Below, piece after piece: positions 7,564 to 14,544 of a stretch of 19,043 nt of DNA. How positions within the stretch are numbered: position 1 is the first letter of the stretch; each line of letters starts with the position of its first letter. The notes beneath the pieces were generated by a model that searched no databases, was not told where the DNA came from, and saw only the letters and a list, made by a program, of their open reading frames with translations. Source of the stretch: Chloroflexota bacterium (GTDB lineage: Bacteria > Chloroflexota > Anaerolineae > UBA1429); the NCBI GenBank assembly GCA_012513595.1, contig JAAZBY010000401.1, forward strand, positions 1 to 19,043, written 5' to 3'. Made by a program: the position numbers and the translations under genes.

Positions 7564-7593
7564 TTGACAGGGGCGCGCCCCGCCGCGTATCAT
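7564..7593 (+). promoter_or_regulatory. Promoter of the polyprenyl glycosylphosphotransferase gene
   Basis: TTGACA (7564-7569), an 18-bp spacer and TATCAT (7588-7593, five of six). The spacer contains a perfect palindrome GGGGCGCGCCCC (7570-7581), which could be an operator or simply GC-rich sequence. Leader of about 54 nt. Confidence 0.6.
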
Positions 7594-7653
7594 CGGGCAA
7601 GTGTGCCCGTCTGCCACGGTCCGGCCAAGGTTATCCCCGTCTGAGGTTGCCCA

Positions 7654-9063
7654 GTGCTACAGCGATCTACCGCTCGCTACCTCATCGCCGCGTACGTGGG
7701 TGACGTCCTGCTGACCTTCCTGGCGCTGGTTCTGGCGCGCCAGGCCCGCATCGCCATCCCCGTGGGGCAGCACATCACGCCCGAGGGCCTGGCCCTGCAC
7801 TGGCCAATGTTCGCCATGGCCCTGGTCATCTGGTCGGTCACGCTGGCCAGCCTGCGCGCCTACGACCCGCACCGCCTGGTGCACTGGACAGACGAGTCTC
7901 AGACGGTCATCGCGGCCATCGCCGTGGCCACGGTGGTCTACGCGGGGGCCCTCTTCTTCACTTATCGCGGCCTGTCGCGCCTGTTGTTCGTCTACTTTGG
8001 CCTGCTGGACGTGATCCTATGCCTCGGGGCGCGGCTGGTGTTGCGGCGCGCCTTCGGGCAGCGGGCCAAGGAGCGTCGCGGAGTGCTCATCGCTGGCGCC
8101 GGCGAGATCGGCCGGCAGTTGGCCCAGTCTCTGCGCCCCAGCAGCTGGATGGGCATCGACTTGGTCGGCTACCTCGATGACGCCCCCGACAAGCAGGGCC
8201 AGACGGTGGAGGGGCTGCCCGTCCTCGGCACCCTGGAGGACGCCGCCGCCGTCATTGCCGCCCATCAGGTGCGCGAGGTGGTCGTGGCGCTGCCGCTCGC
8301 GGCGCACCAACGCCTGGAGGCTCTGGTCCGCGACCTGGCCGACCAGCCTGTGAACGTCAAGGTGGTGCCCGACTATTCCCAGTTCGTCTTTTTGCGCACC
8401 ACGCTGGAGAACCTCGGTGGCCTCTCCTTGATCGGGCTGAAGGAGCCCGTGATCGGCCCGGTGGACCGGGCCATCAAGCGCGGCTTTGACGTCGTCTGCG
8501 CCGCGCTGGCCCTGGTCGTCCTGGCGCCGCTCCTGGGCCTCCTGGCCCTGCTGGTGCGGCTGAGCTCGCCGGGGCCGGTGCTCTACCGGAGTGAGCGCGT
8601 CGGCGAGGGCGGCCGTCTCTTTGCCATGCTCAAGTTCCGCACCATGGTGCAGGGCGCCGACCGCCGTGAGGAGGACCTCATCCAGCAGACGGAGGGCGGC
8701 CAGCTGGTGTTCAACAAGCGCCCCGACGACCCCCGGGTGACCCGGGTAGGGCGGCTCCTGCGGCGCTACAGCCTGGATGAACTGCCCCAGCTGTGCAACG
8801 TGTTGGCGGGTGACATGAGCCTGGTGGGGCCACGGCCCGAGCTGCCCGCCCTGGTGGAGCGCTATCAGCCCTGGCAGATGAAGCGCTTTGCCGTTCCCCA
8901 GGGGCTGACGGGGTGGTGGCAGATCTCGGGGCGCAGCAACAAGGCCAAGCACCTGCACGCCGAAGACGACCTGTACTACATCCGCAACTACTCTATCCTG
9001 CTCGACGTGCAGATCATCCTGCGCACGCCGTTCGCCGTACTGCGGGGAGAGGGAGCGTTCTAG
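7654..9063 (+). CDS. Exopolysaccharide polyprenyl glycosylphosphotransferase (WbaP/WcaJ type)
   Basis: 469 aa, an inner-membrane enzyme that moves a sugar-1-phosphate from a nucleotide sugar to undecaprenyl phosphate, starting lipid-linked polysaccharide assembly. Four hydrophobic segments fall at roughly 8-30, 48-70, 85-105 and 110-130. A Rossmann-like CoA_binding_3 region follows (VLIAGAGEIGRQL near 145). The catalytic sugar-transferase domain runs from about 273 (KRGFDVV, PVLYRSERVG, LKFRTM, the acidic DELPQ at 375-379, SLVGPRPE at 389-396, GLTGWWQISGRS). The GTG start at 7654 is preceded by TGAGG with 7-nt spacing. The donor sugar cannot be read from the sequence. No other polysaccharide genes are adjacent, so it may act with genes elsewhere. 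Confidence 0.92.
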   Translation: MLQRSTARYLIAAYVGDVLLTFLALVLARQARIAIPVGQHITPEGLALHWPMFAMALVIWSVTLASLRAYDPHRLVHWTDESQTVIAAIAVATVVYAGALFFTYRGLSRLLFVYFGLLDVILCLGARLVLRRAFGQRAKERRGVLIAGAGEIGRQLAQSLRPSSWMGIDLVGYLDDAPDKQGQTVEGLPVLGTLEDAAAVIAAHQVREVVVALPLAAHQRLEALVRDLADQPVNVKVVPDYSQFVFLRTTLENLGGLSLIGLKEPVIGPVDRAIKRGFDVVCAALALVVLAPLLGLLALLVRLSSPGPVLYRSERVGEGGRLFAMLKFRTMVQGADRREEDLIQQTEGGQLVFNKRPDDPRVTRVGRLLRRYSLDELPQLCNVLAGDMSLVGPRPELPALVERYQPWQMKRFAVPQGLTGWWQISGRSNKAKHLHAEDDLYYIRNYSILLDVQIILRTPFAVLRGEGAF

Positions 9064-9118
9064 ACCGCGGACACGTGGCGGGGACCGCCGCGCCGCGACC
9101 GGCACCACCGCCGACGCT

Positions 9119-9147
9119 TTGACAGCCCTCCCCCGCAAGTGTATATT
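9119..9147 (+). promoter_or_regulatory. Promoter of the RodZ-like gene
   Basis: Consensus TTGACA (9119-9124), a 17-bp spacer and TATATT (9142-9147). The TTG of the -35 box can be mistaken for a start codon in frame with the gene. Confidence 0.75.
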
Positions 9148-9181
9148 CCAGGGGCAATCCGCCTCGAAGGGGGGCCAATCG

Positions 9182-10132
9182 GTGAGTAGCCTCGGTACCC
9201 GCCTTCGCGAAGCACGCGAGGGTCGCGGGCTCACACTCCAGCAAGTAGAAGAACAACTCCGCATCCGCCACCAGTTCCTGTCGGCGCTGGAGGAGGAGCG
9301 TTTCGATGCGCTCCCCGGTGACGTCTACACGCGCGGTTTCCTGCAGAACTATGCGCGCTTCCTGGGCCTGCCGGTGGAGGAGATCGTCGAGCAGTACAGC
9401 GGCTCGAGCGAGGTTCCCCGCTCGTTGACGCGCATCCCCACTGTTCTGGACGAGCCCCTGCTCAGTTCCACCAGCCGGCCGGTATGGCCGGGGATCTTTT
9501 TGGGGCTGATGCTGCTCCTGGTGCTGTTGGTGGCCGGCTGGTTCGGCTATGCCCGCCTGGTCCTCCACGAGAACCCGCTGGACGCGCTGCGGAGCTATGG
9601 CATCGCGCTCGACCTGTTCAACAGGCGGGGAGCCGGAGTGGCGACGGGGCCGACCACGGGCAGCCCGGCGCGCCCCACCGAGACGGCCACGCCCACGGAG
9701 GCGCAGCCCGCCTCCGGCGCGGGTGAGGCGACGGCAGTACCGCCGCTCCCTACTGCCACCGCCACACACGTCAGCGCCGTCGCCACGCCGACCCCGCGCC
9801 GCACCATGACCCCGACGGCGACGGCCACAGCCACCACCGAACCGTCGGCCGAGCCGGTTGCCGAGGGCACACCCCCGCCGGCCGATGCCGTGACCGTGGT
9901 CGCCAAAGTCGTGCAGACGACCTGGCTGAGCGTCACCATCGACGGCGCCCAGGTGCTGGCGGCTACGCTGGATCCGGGCGAGGAGTACACCTGGGTGGGC
10001 CGCCAGAGCGTGGCGCTGCGCATCGGCAACGCCGCCGGCCTGGAGCTGGTGGTGAACGGCCAGGCGCTGGAGCCACTGGGTGCCTCCGGTGAGGTGGTAG
10101 ACGTGACCTACACCCCGGCGGCGGCGCCCTGA
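9182..10132 (+). CDS. RodZ-like membrane protein with N-terminal HTH and DUF4115-like C-terminal domain
   Basis: 316 aa. The N-terminal helix-turn-helix (about 1-70: LGTRLREAREGRGLTLQQVE, RFDALPGDVYTRGFLQNYAR) is the HTH_25 type found in RodZ, where it contacts MreB rather than DNA. One membrane helix lies at about 103-124, then a long Thr/Pro/Ala-rich linker, then a beta-rich C-terminal domain (TTWLSVTIDGAQV, LDPGEEYTW, LRIGNAAGLELVVNG) typical of DUF4115. This is a cytoplasm-to-outside layout for a cell-shape scaffold. The GTG at 9182 is chosen because AAGGGGGG precedes it and the HTH begins directly. Extending to the TTG at 9119 would put the promoter inside the gene. A RodZ role is inferred from architecture; mreB is not in the window. 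Confidence 0.88.
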   Translation: MSSLGTRLREAREGRGLTLQQVEEQLRIRHQFLSALEEERFDALPGDVYTRGFLQNYARFLGLPVEEIVEQYSGSSEVPRSLTRIPTVLDEPLLSSTSRPVWPGIFLGLMLLLVLLVAGWFGYARLVLHENPLDALRSYGIALDLFNRRGAGVATGPTTGSPARPTETATPTEAQPASGAGEATAVPPLPTATATHVSAVATPTPRRTMTPTATATATTEPSAEPVAEGTPPPADAVTVVAKVVQTTWLSVTIDGAQVLAATLDPGEEYTWVGRQSVALRIGNAAGLELVVNGQALEPLGASGEVVDVTYTPAAAP

Positions 10133-10167
10133 GGGTGCGGCGCCAGGGAACCATGGATCGACAGGTT

Positions 10168-10197
10168 GAGGCTGGCGCACGCCGGCCTCTTTTGTTT
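10168..10197 (+). terminator. Terminator-like hairpin between the RodZ-like gene and rimO
   Basis: GAGGCTGGC and GCCGGCCTC pair over 9 bp (one G-T) with a 4-nt loop, followed by TTTTGTTT. It ends just before the rimO ribosome binding site. No separate rimO promoter is visible after it, so it may attenuate read-through instead of ending the transcript completely. Confidence 0.75.
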
Positions 10198-10208
10198 GGA
10201 GAAAAGAG

Positions 10209-11516
10209 ATGCGCTACCAGATTCTGACGCTCGGCTGCCCCAAGAACGATGTGGACGCCGAGATGATGGGCCAACTTCTGAGAGAGGCCGGCCATGTTCC
10301 GGAGGCGTCGATCCGCAGGGCGGACCTGCTCGTCGTGAACACCTGCGCCTTTGTGCACGACGCGCGCGATGAGTCGTACGGGGTGCTGCGCGAGCTGGCC
10401 GCGGCGAAGCGGCGCGGGCAGTTCCTGGTGGCGGCCGGCTGCCTGGCGCAGCGGTACGCTGGGGAGATCTACCGACAGGTGCCCGGGGTGGACGCCGTGC
10501 TGGGCACGCAGTCGTGGCCACAGGTCGCCGATCTACTGCGCGCCCTGCAGAACGACCGACGCAGCCGCCCGACGATCGCCGGGGTCAGCGACCTCCTGGT
10601 GACCTCGGTCGCGCGACGCCCCACCGCGAGCACCGCCTACCTCAAGATCGCCGATGGCTGCAGCGCGACGTGCGCCTTCTGCGCGATCCCGCTGATCAAA
10701 GGGCCGCAGCGCTCCAAGCCGCAGGGTGATATCCTCCGCGAGGTACGCGAGCTGGTGGACCAGGGCGTGCGCGAGATTGTCCTGATCGCCCAGAACAGCA
10801 CGGCCTACGGCCGTGACCTGGGCCGTGGAGACGCGCTGCCGGGGCTGCTGGAGGAGATCTGCGCGGCGGCCCCCACGTTGGACTGGTTGCGCATCTTGTA
10901 CGCCTACCCGCAGGACATCAGCCCGCGCCTCATCGAGACCATGGCCCGGTTGCCCCAGGTGTGCCACTATGTGGACCTGCCCCTGCAGCACGCCCACCCG
11001 GACGTCCTGCGGCGCATGCGGCGGCCCAGCGACGTCGACGCGGTGCGCCGCCTGCTGGAGGATCTGCGCGCGGCCATGCCCGACATGGCCCTGCGAACCA
11101 CCTTCATCGTCGGCTATCCCGGCGAGACGGAAGACGAGTTCGCGGCGCTGCTGGCCTTCCTGGAAGAGGAACGCTTTGACAAGGTCGGGGTGTTCGCCTA
11201 CTCGCGGGAAGAGGGCACCCGCGCCGCTGACCTGCCCGACCAGGTGCCCGCGGAGGTGGCGGCCGAGCGCCTTGAGCGCGCCATGCTGGCGCAGCAGGGG
11301 ATCTCGCGGCAGCGCAACGAGGCGCAGGTGGGCCGCACGCTACGGGTGCTGGTGGAAGGCTCCTCCGAGGGGCTCAGCGTGGGGCGCAGCTACCGCGATG
11401 CCCCCGAGATCGACGGCCTGGTACTGATCGCCGGGGAACAAGAGCCGGATGCCTTCGTCCAGGCGCGCGTCACCTCGGCACAGGAGTACGACCTGGTGGC
11501 TGAGGTCGCCCCGTAG
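10209..11516 (+). CDS. rimO: Ribosomal protein S12 methylthiotransferase RimO
   Basis: 435 aa, a radical-SAM methylthiotransferase that modifies an Asp of ribosomal protein S12. The N-terminal MTTase domain carries its cluster cysteines at C10 (LGCPKND), C46 (NTCAF) and C78 (AGCLAQRY). The radical-SAM CxxxCxxC cluster is C151, C155 and C158 (GCSATCAFC), followed by IPLIKGPQRSK, typical of RimO over MiaB. The C-terminal portion from about 375 is a TRAM domain. Length is normal for the family. GGAGAAAAGAG precedes the ATG. It is 76 nt downstream of the RodZ-like gene with a hairpin between them. Confidence 0.95.
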   Translation: MRYQILTLGCPKNDVDAEMMGQLLREAGHVPEASIRRADLLVVNTCAFVHDARDESYGVLRELAAAKRRGQFLVAAGCLAQRYAGEIYRQVPGVDAVLGTQSWPQVADLLRALQNDRRSRPTIAGVSDLLVTSVARRPTASTAYLKIADGCSATCAFCAIPLIKGPQRSKPQGDILREVRELVDQGVREIVLIAQNSTAYGRDLGRGDALPGLLEEICAAAPTLDWLRILYAYPQDISPRLIETMARLPQVCHYVDLPLQHAHPDVLRRMRRPSDVDAVRRLLEDLRAAMPDMALRTTFIVGYPGETEDEFAALLAFLEEERFDKVGVFAYSREEGTRAADLPDQVPAEVAAERLERAMLAQQGISRQRNEAQVGRTLRVLVEGSSEGLSVGRSYRDAPEIDGLVLIAGEQEPDAFVQARVTSAQEYDLVAEVAP

Positions 11517-11632
11517 CGGCCAGGCCTGCCGGAGGGGAACGGTCGCTGTTCTGGCGGGCTGGGTTGGGTGGTGTGCCGCCGAGGCCCGTTGCGCTCGGCC
11601 GCACTACCCTGAACATCGGTGCCTGGTACCCA

Positions 11633-11661
11633 TTGACCCTGACGGCCAGCAGGAGTAGGAT
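11633..11661 (+). promoter_or_regulatory. Possible promoter of the HNH endonuclease gene
   Basis: TTGACC (11633-11638), a 17-bp spacer and TAGGAT (11656-11661, four of six). It lies in the otherwise featureless 207-bp gap after rimO and would give a leader of about 55 nt. Confidence 0.45.
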
Positions 11662-11723
11662 AGGCCTTGGGTCGCTGCGGTAGGCCGGCGGCCGCGCCCT
11701 AGCCGACAGGTGCAGGCAGGAAC

Positions 11724-12239
11724 ATGAACAGCGTCCTGGTTCTGAACGCCACGTATGAGCCGTTGAACGTCGTTCCGGTGCGTCGCGCTATCGTCCTGCT
11801 GCTGAAAGAAAAGGCAGAGGTTCTCGAGGCGGCCAGCCAGCGCGTGCGGTCGGCGGACGTGTCGCTGCCGGTGCCGGTGGTCATTCGCCTGTTGGGTTTT
11901 GTGCGGGTGCCACGGCCGCTGTCGATCTCCTTCTCGCGCCGTGCGGTCATGCTGCGCGACAACTACACCTGCCAGTACTGCGGGGCGCAGCCGGCCAAGG
12001 CGGAGCTGACGGCTGACCATGTGATGCCCAAGGTACGCGGCGGAGACACCTCCTGGGAGAACGTCGTCTGCGCCTGCAAGCCCTGCAACCTGCGCAAGGG
12101 TCCCTTGACCCCCGAGGAGGCCGGCATGCAGCTGCGCAGCGTGCCGCGACGGCCGCGCTACATTGCCGTGATGTGGCTCTCTCGCGCGCCCGAGCCAGAG
12201 ACGTGGGGCAAGTACCTGGACGCCTGGGCCACCGCCTGA
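11724..12239 (+). CDS. HNH endonuclease
   Basis: 171 aa. The N-terminal part (MNSVLVLNATYEPLNVVPVR) is the conserved start of a stand-alone HNH family. The zinc-ribbon HNH core has CQYC at 83-86, DH at 98-99, N113, and CKPCN at 118-122. All metal-binding and catalytic positions look intact. Such proteins are common chromosomal nucleases in several phyla with no well-established cellular role; no restriction methylase or phage gene is nearby. The ATG start has only a weak CAGGAA before it. A strong hairpin follows the stop. Confidence 0.9.
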   Translation: MNSVLVLNATYEPLNVVPVRRAIVLLLKEKAEVLEAASQRVRSADVSLPVPVVIRLLGFVRVPRPLSISFSRRAVMLRDNYTCQYCGAQPAKAELTADHVMPKVRGGDTSWENVVCACKPCNLRKGPLTPEEAGMQLRSVPRRPRYIAVMWLSRAPEPETWGKYLDAWATA

Positions 12240-12259
12240 GCACTGCCCGAGCGCCGTCA

Positions 12260-12308
12260 AAAGCCCTGGGGTATCCTCCGCATCAGGCCGAGGATGCCCC
12301 AGGGCTTT
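12260..12308. terminator. Bidirectional terminator hairpin
   Basis: Two 19-nt arms (12260-12278 and 12290-12308) pair fully with one G-T wobble around an 11-nt loop. The plus strand continues TTTGTG and the minus strand ends in TTTTGA. It lies between convergent units: the HNH gene and the minus-strand lipoprotein and relic. Confidence 0.88.
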
Positions 12309-12328
12309 GTGTTGGCAGGGCAGGTCCG

Positions 12329-12501
12329 TCAGGGTGCCACCTGCACCGTGGCGGGCAGCACCATGTGATCCCCCTCCACCCCCTCGCCATAGGCGCACAG
12401 CCGCACGCCCTCTTCCACCCGGTGGAGCCCCGACCTCATGGCGGTAGGTGCCTTGCGGGGCCGCGGCCCGCTGGCGCGGCAGCGTCCGCTCGGCGCCTCC
12501 A
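12329..12501 (-). pseudogene. Frameshifted C-terminal relic of a glycosyltransferase ectodomain
   Basis: Minus strand, just downstream of the lipoprotein stop. One frame reads AAAPQGTYRHEVG and, after a shift of frame, the next reads GLHRVEEGVRL, then GDHMVLPATVQVAP and a stop at 12329. Joined, this mirrors the last residues of the GT-C protein at 14545-16929 (PAAPEGTYRLEVGMYDAATGVRL, then ADHLLLANEVRVG). It therefore looks like the broken tail of a paralogue whose main body is gone. No start codon or upstream domain remains. Confidence 0.65.
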
Positions 12502-13635
12502 CTACTGCTGCGGCACGATGGAGATGATCTGCCCCTCTATCGCCAGCTCCACCTCGCCGGAGCCGTCCGCCGGCAGGCGCCAGGTGCGCCAAGGCTCGGC
12601 ATAGGTCCCGCCAGCGCCACTGGTCAGCAGGAGGACGCTCCCATCCGCAGACCATGCCACCCGGTCGGCTACCACGCCCGCGAGCTCACGCTCCCAGAGC
12701 ACTCCGCCAGCGCCCTCGACCGTGACCCGCGAGCTCTCCGCCTCTGCCATCGGCGTAACCTGCGCCACGCGCGTTCCGTCGGGCGCGGTGCAGCGGGTCC
12801 ACACACAGCCGGGTTCCTCTGAACGTGCCGGGTCCGAACAGCGCGTGACGCCCGGCTGCCGCCCGACGACGACCTGCCCATCCGATGTCCAACAGAGGCG
12901 CGGGGCACTGGCGATCCCAACCTTGACCGGTGCCACGACCTCGACGGTACCGGTGTCCAGGTCGAGTCGCTGGGCCTCGAGGGCATCGCCGTCCCGCTCG
13001 TCCTGGCTCTGCACCCTGGCAACATAGGCCAGAGACCGGCCATCCGGCGACCAGACCAGCGCGCCAAGCGCCCGCATCGTGGGGTCACCCGGGAGGAGCG
13101 GCGTAGCGGATTGCGAGGACAGGTCGTAGACGTAGAGGGACGGATCGCCGGCCTCGGCCCAGGGAGTGTTCAGCCCGACGGTATAGGCCAGCCTCTGCGA
13201 ATCCGGGGACCAAACCGCCCGCACGGTGCCCTCGATGGTCTGCGGAGGACTGCTGCCGTCGACGGGCTGCACGATCATATACGGTGGCACGTTCACCAGG
13301 GGCGTATCCTCGCCACCCGGCGACCAGTAGCCGCTGTGGGGACTGTAGGCCAGCCAGGCGCCGTCCGGTGAGACGGTGGGGGCACAGCAGCGGAGCCATT
13401 GCCACTCGTTCGCAGGCACCTGGGTGGTTCGCCAGCGTAACGCATCGCCTTCGGTGAGCGGCTCAGCCCGTCCGCTGGCGATGTCGTAGCGCCACACGTC
13501 GCCCCCGTATAGCCCGCGCCAATCCTCGGTGCGGACAACGGTGAGCGCCCAACCGGGTTTTGCGCTGGGGGGCAGCACCACGCACGCCGTCAGGCATAGG
13601 GCCAGCACGCCGAGCACAAGCACGTGGGTCCGCAC
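12502..13635 (-). CDS. TolB/WD40-like beta-propeller lipoprotein
   Basis: 377 aa. A lipoprotein signal peptide ends in LTAC with Cys18, so it should be lipid-anchored outside the membrane. The body has repeated PD40-type blades: APTVSPDGAWLAYS, AVWSPDSQRLAYT, LVWSPDGRSLAYV, LCWTSDGQVVVG and VAWSADGSVLLLT. These are typical of TolB-like propellers in surface proteins, with unknown ligands. The GTG at 13635 is chosen because GGAGG lies just upstream and the signal peptide starts there. The frame can be extended 28 codons upstream but that part has no protein-like features. Transcription may begin at the promoter at 14120-14148, as no closer one is clear. Confidence 0.85.
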   Translation of the reverse strand: MRTHVLVLGVLALCLTACVVLPPSAKPGWALTVVRTEDWRGLYGGDVWRYDIASGRAEPLTEGDALRWRTTQVPANEWQWLRCCAPTVSPDGAWLAYSPHSGYWSPGGEDTPLVNVPPYMIVQPVDGSSPPQTIEGTVRAVWSPDSQRLAYTVGLNTPWAEAGDPSLYVYDLSSQSATPLLPGDPTMRALGALVWSPDGRSLAYVARVQSQDERDGDALEAQRLDLDTGTVEVVAPVKVGIASAPRLCWTSDGQVVVGRQPGVTRCSDPARSEEPGCVWTRCTAPDGTRVAQVTPMAEAESSRVTVEGAGGVLWERELAGVVADRVAWSADGSVLLLTSGAGGTYAEPWRTWRLPADGSGEVELAIEGQIISIVPQQ

Positions 13636-13652
13636 GGTGGCCTCCTTTGCTG

Positions 13653-13678
13653 TGGGGCGAGACCATGGCCTCGCCCCA
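13653..13678. repeat. Inverted repeat in the lipoprotein leader
   Basis: TGGGGCGAG (13653-13661) and CTCGCCCCA (13670-13678) form a perfect 9-bp stem with an 8-nt loop. It sits about 8 nt upstream of the lipoprotein ribosome binding site on the minus strand. No T-tract follows, so it is a leader structure or operator rather than a terminator. Confidence 0.5.
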
Positions 13679-13746
13679 GAGTGTTCGGGGAGCTCCAGTT
13701 CACACTTCCGCAGACGCACTCGAACACCGGAGCGTCATCGCACGTG

Positions 13747-14112
13747 CTATAACCGCAGCTTGGGTAGCCGCTGTTCAGGCTCAGCCCCTACATGCCACCC
13801 AGGTAAACAGGGGATTCTGTCGAGTTGGTCTGATACCACCCGCTCCCGCAACGTCAGCGAGCCCAGATCATCAGCGGTCCGGCGGTTGGGCGGCCATGGG
13901 TGGCCCCGGGCCACGGCGCGAATCGCGGCAACTAGCACTTGAGGCGGGTCGTCCTCGAACGCGTACCCAGCGGCTCCCGCTCGCAGCGCCGCATGGATGG
14001 CAAGGGCGCGATGGCGGGCGGCGCCGGCGGACGAAAGGGTGTTCGTGCCCGACAGCGATGCGGAGGGCACGGGCCATGGCAGCACCTCATCGTGCTCAAA
14101 AGGAACGAGCAT
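13747..14112 (-). pseudogene. Relic of a NarL/FixJ-type response regulator
   Basis: One frame from an ATG at 14077 reads MARALRIAVGHEHPFVRR, like the first strand and helix of a receiver domain. A second frame reads ALRAGAAGYAFEDDPP and QVLVAAIRAVARG, the end of the receiver, then LTLRERVV, the beginning of a LuxR-type HTH. The middle of the receiver, including the phosphorylated Asp, is deleted, and the HTH recognition helix is not found. The first acidic pair has become GHEH. The open frame from the ATG at 14112 covers only the second part. No partner histidine kinase is recognisable upstream. Confidence 0.65.
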
Positions 14113-14119
14113 TGAGCAC

Positions 14120-14148
14120 ATTATATCACCCATTACATTATAATGCAA
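14120..14148 (-). promoter_or_regulatory. Strong promoter upstream of the response-regulator relic
   Basis: On the minus strand, TTGCAT (14143-14148), a 17-bp spacer and a consensus TATAAT (14120-14125). Transcription would start at about the ATG at 14112, giving a leaderless message, and would continue through the relic towards the lipoprotein gene. Confidence 0.65.
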
Positions 14149-14544
14149 CAGAATGAATGGCCATCCATACGGTAGCGGTGCGGTCAACACGCCACGACGC
14201 GTACCCAGCGCACTCAGGGCGGCCGCTGACCGCTTCCACCTGGCACTCCCTCCGCCGCCACCGCCAGAGCTCGCCCTCGGACGGAGAGACGAGGGTGCAC
14301 CGGGCAACCACCCACGACACGTGCGCGTGGAGGAGCAAGCCAGGGCTACGGTGGAACAGCACCACACGCTGCCGGCAGCGAGTGCCATGACGCAGTGACA
14401 CGAGGAACGGACAGGGGATGTGCCGGGGGCAGGCAGGCAGCGCGACCGACGGGCGAGGACCTCGCGCAACGTGGGAGGTGGTCGAGGGCCGTGCCCCGTC
14501 ATGCAGGGCGCCGCTTCGTTACAGGGGTGGGCTCGGTCGCACGG
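14149..14544. other. Region without a recognisable gene
   Basis: 396 bases between the relic promoter and the glycosyltransferase stop. I read both strands in all frames. The open stretches are low-complexity (Arg, Pro, Ser-rich) and show no domain motif. A decayed histidine kinase would be expected beside the response-regulator relic, but I found no convincing trace. Confidence 0.5.

Noticed and set aside
7420..7617. Small minus-strand open frame upstream of imuA
   Set aside because: It runs through the SOS promoter, LexA box and the imuA start, and has no ribosome binding site or protein-like features.
9119..9181. TTG start giving the RodZ-like protein 21 extra residues
   Set aside because: That TTG is part of the -35 box of its promoter; the GTG at 9182 has a good ribosome binding site and starts the HTH directly.
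8017..9264. Minus-strand open frame opposite the sugar phosphotransferase
   Set aside because: Antisense shadow of a gene with full family motifs.
14113..14502. N-terminal extension of the response-regulator relic frame
   Set aside because: Low-complexity Ser/Arg/Gly sequence lying upstream of and across the promoter; no domain similarity seen.
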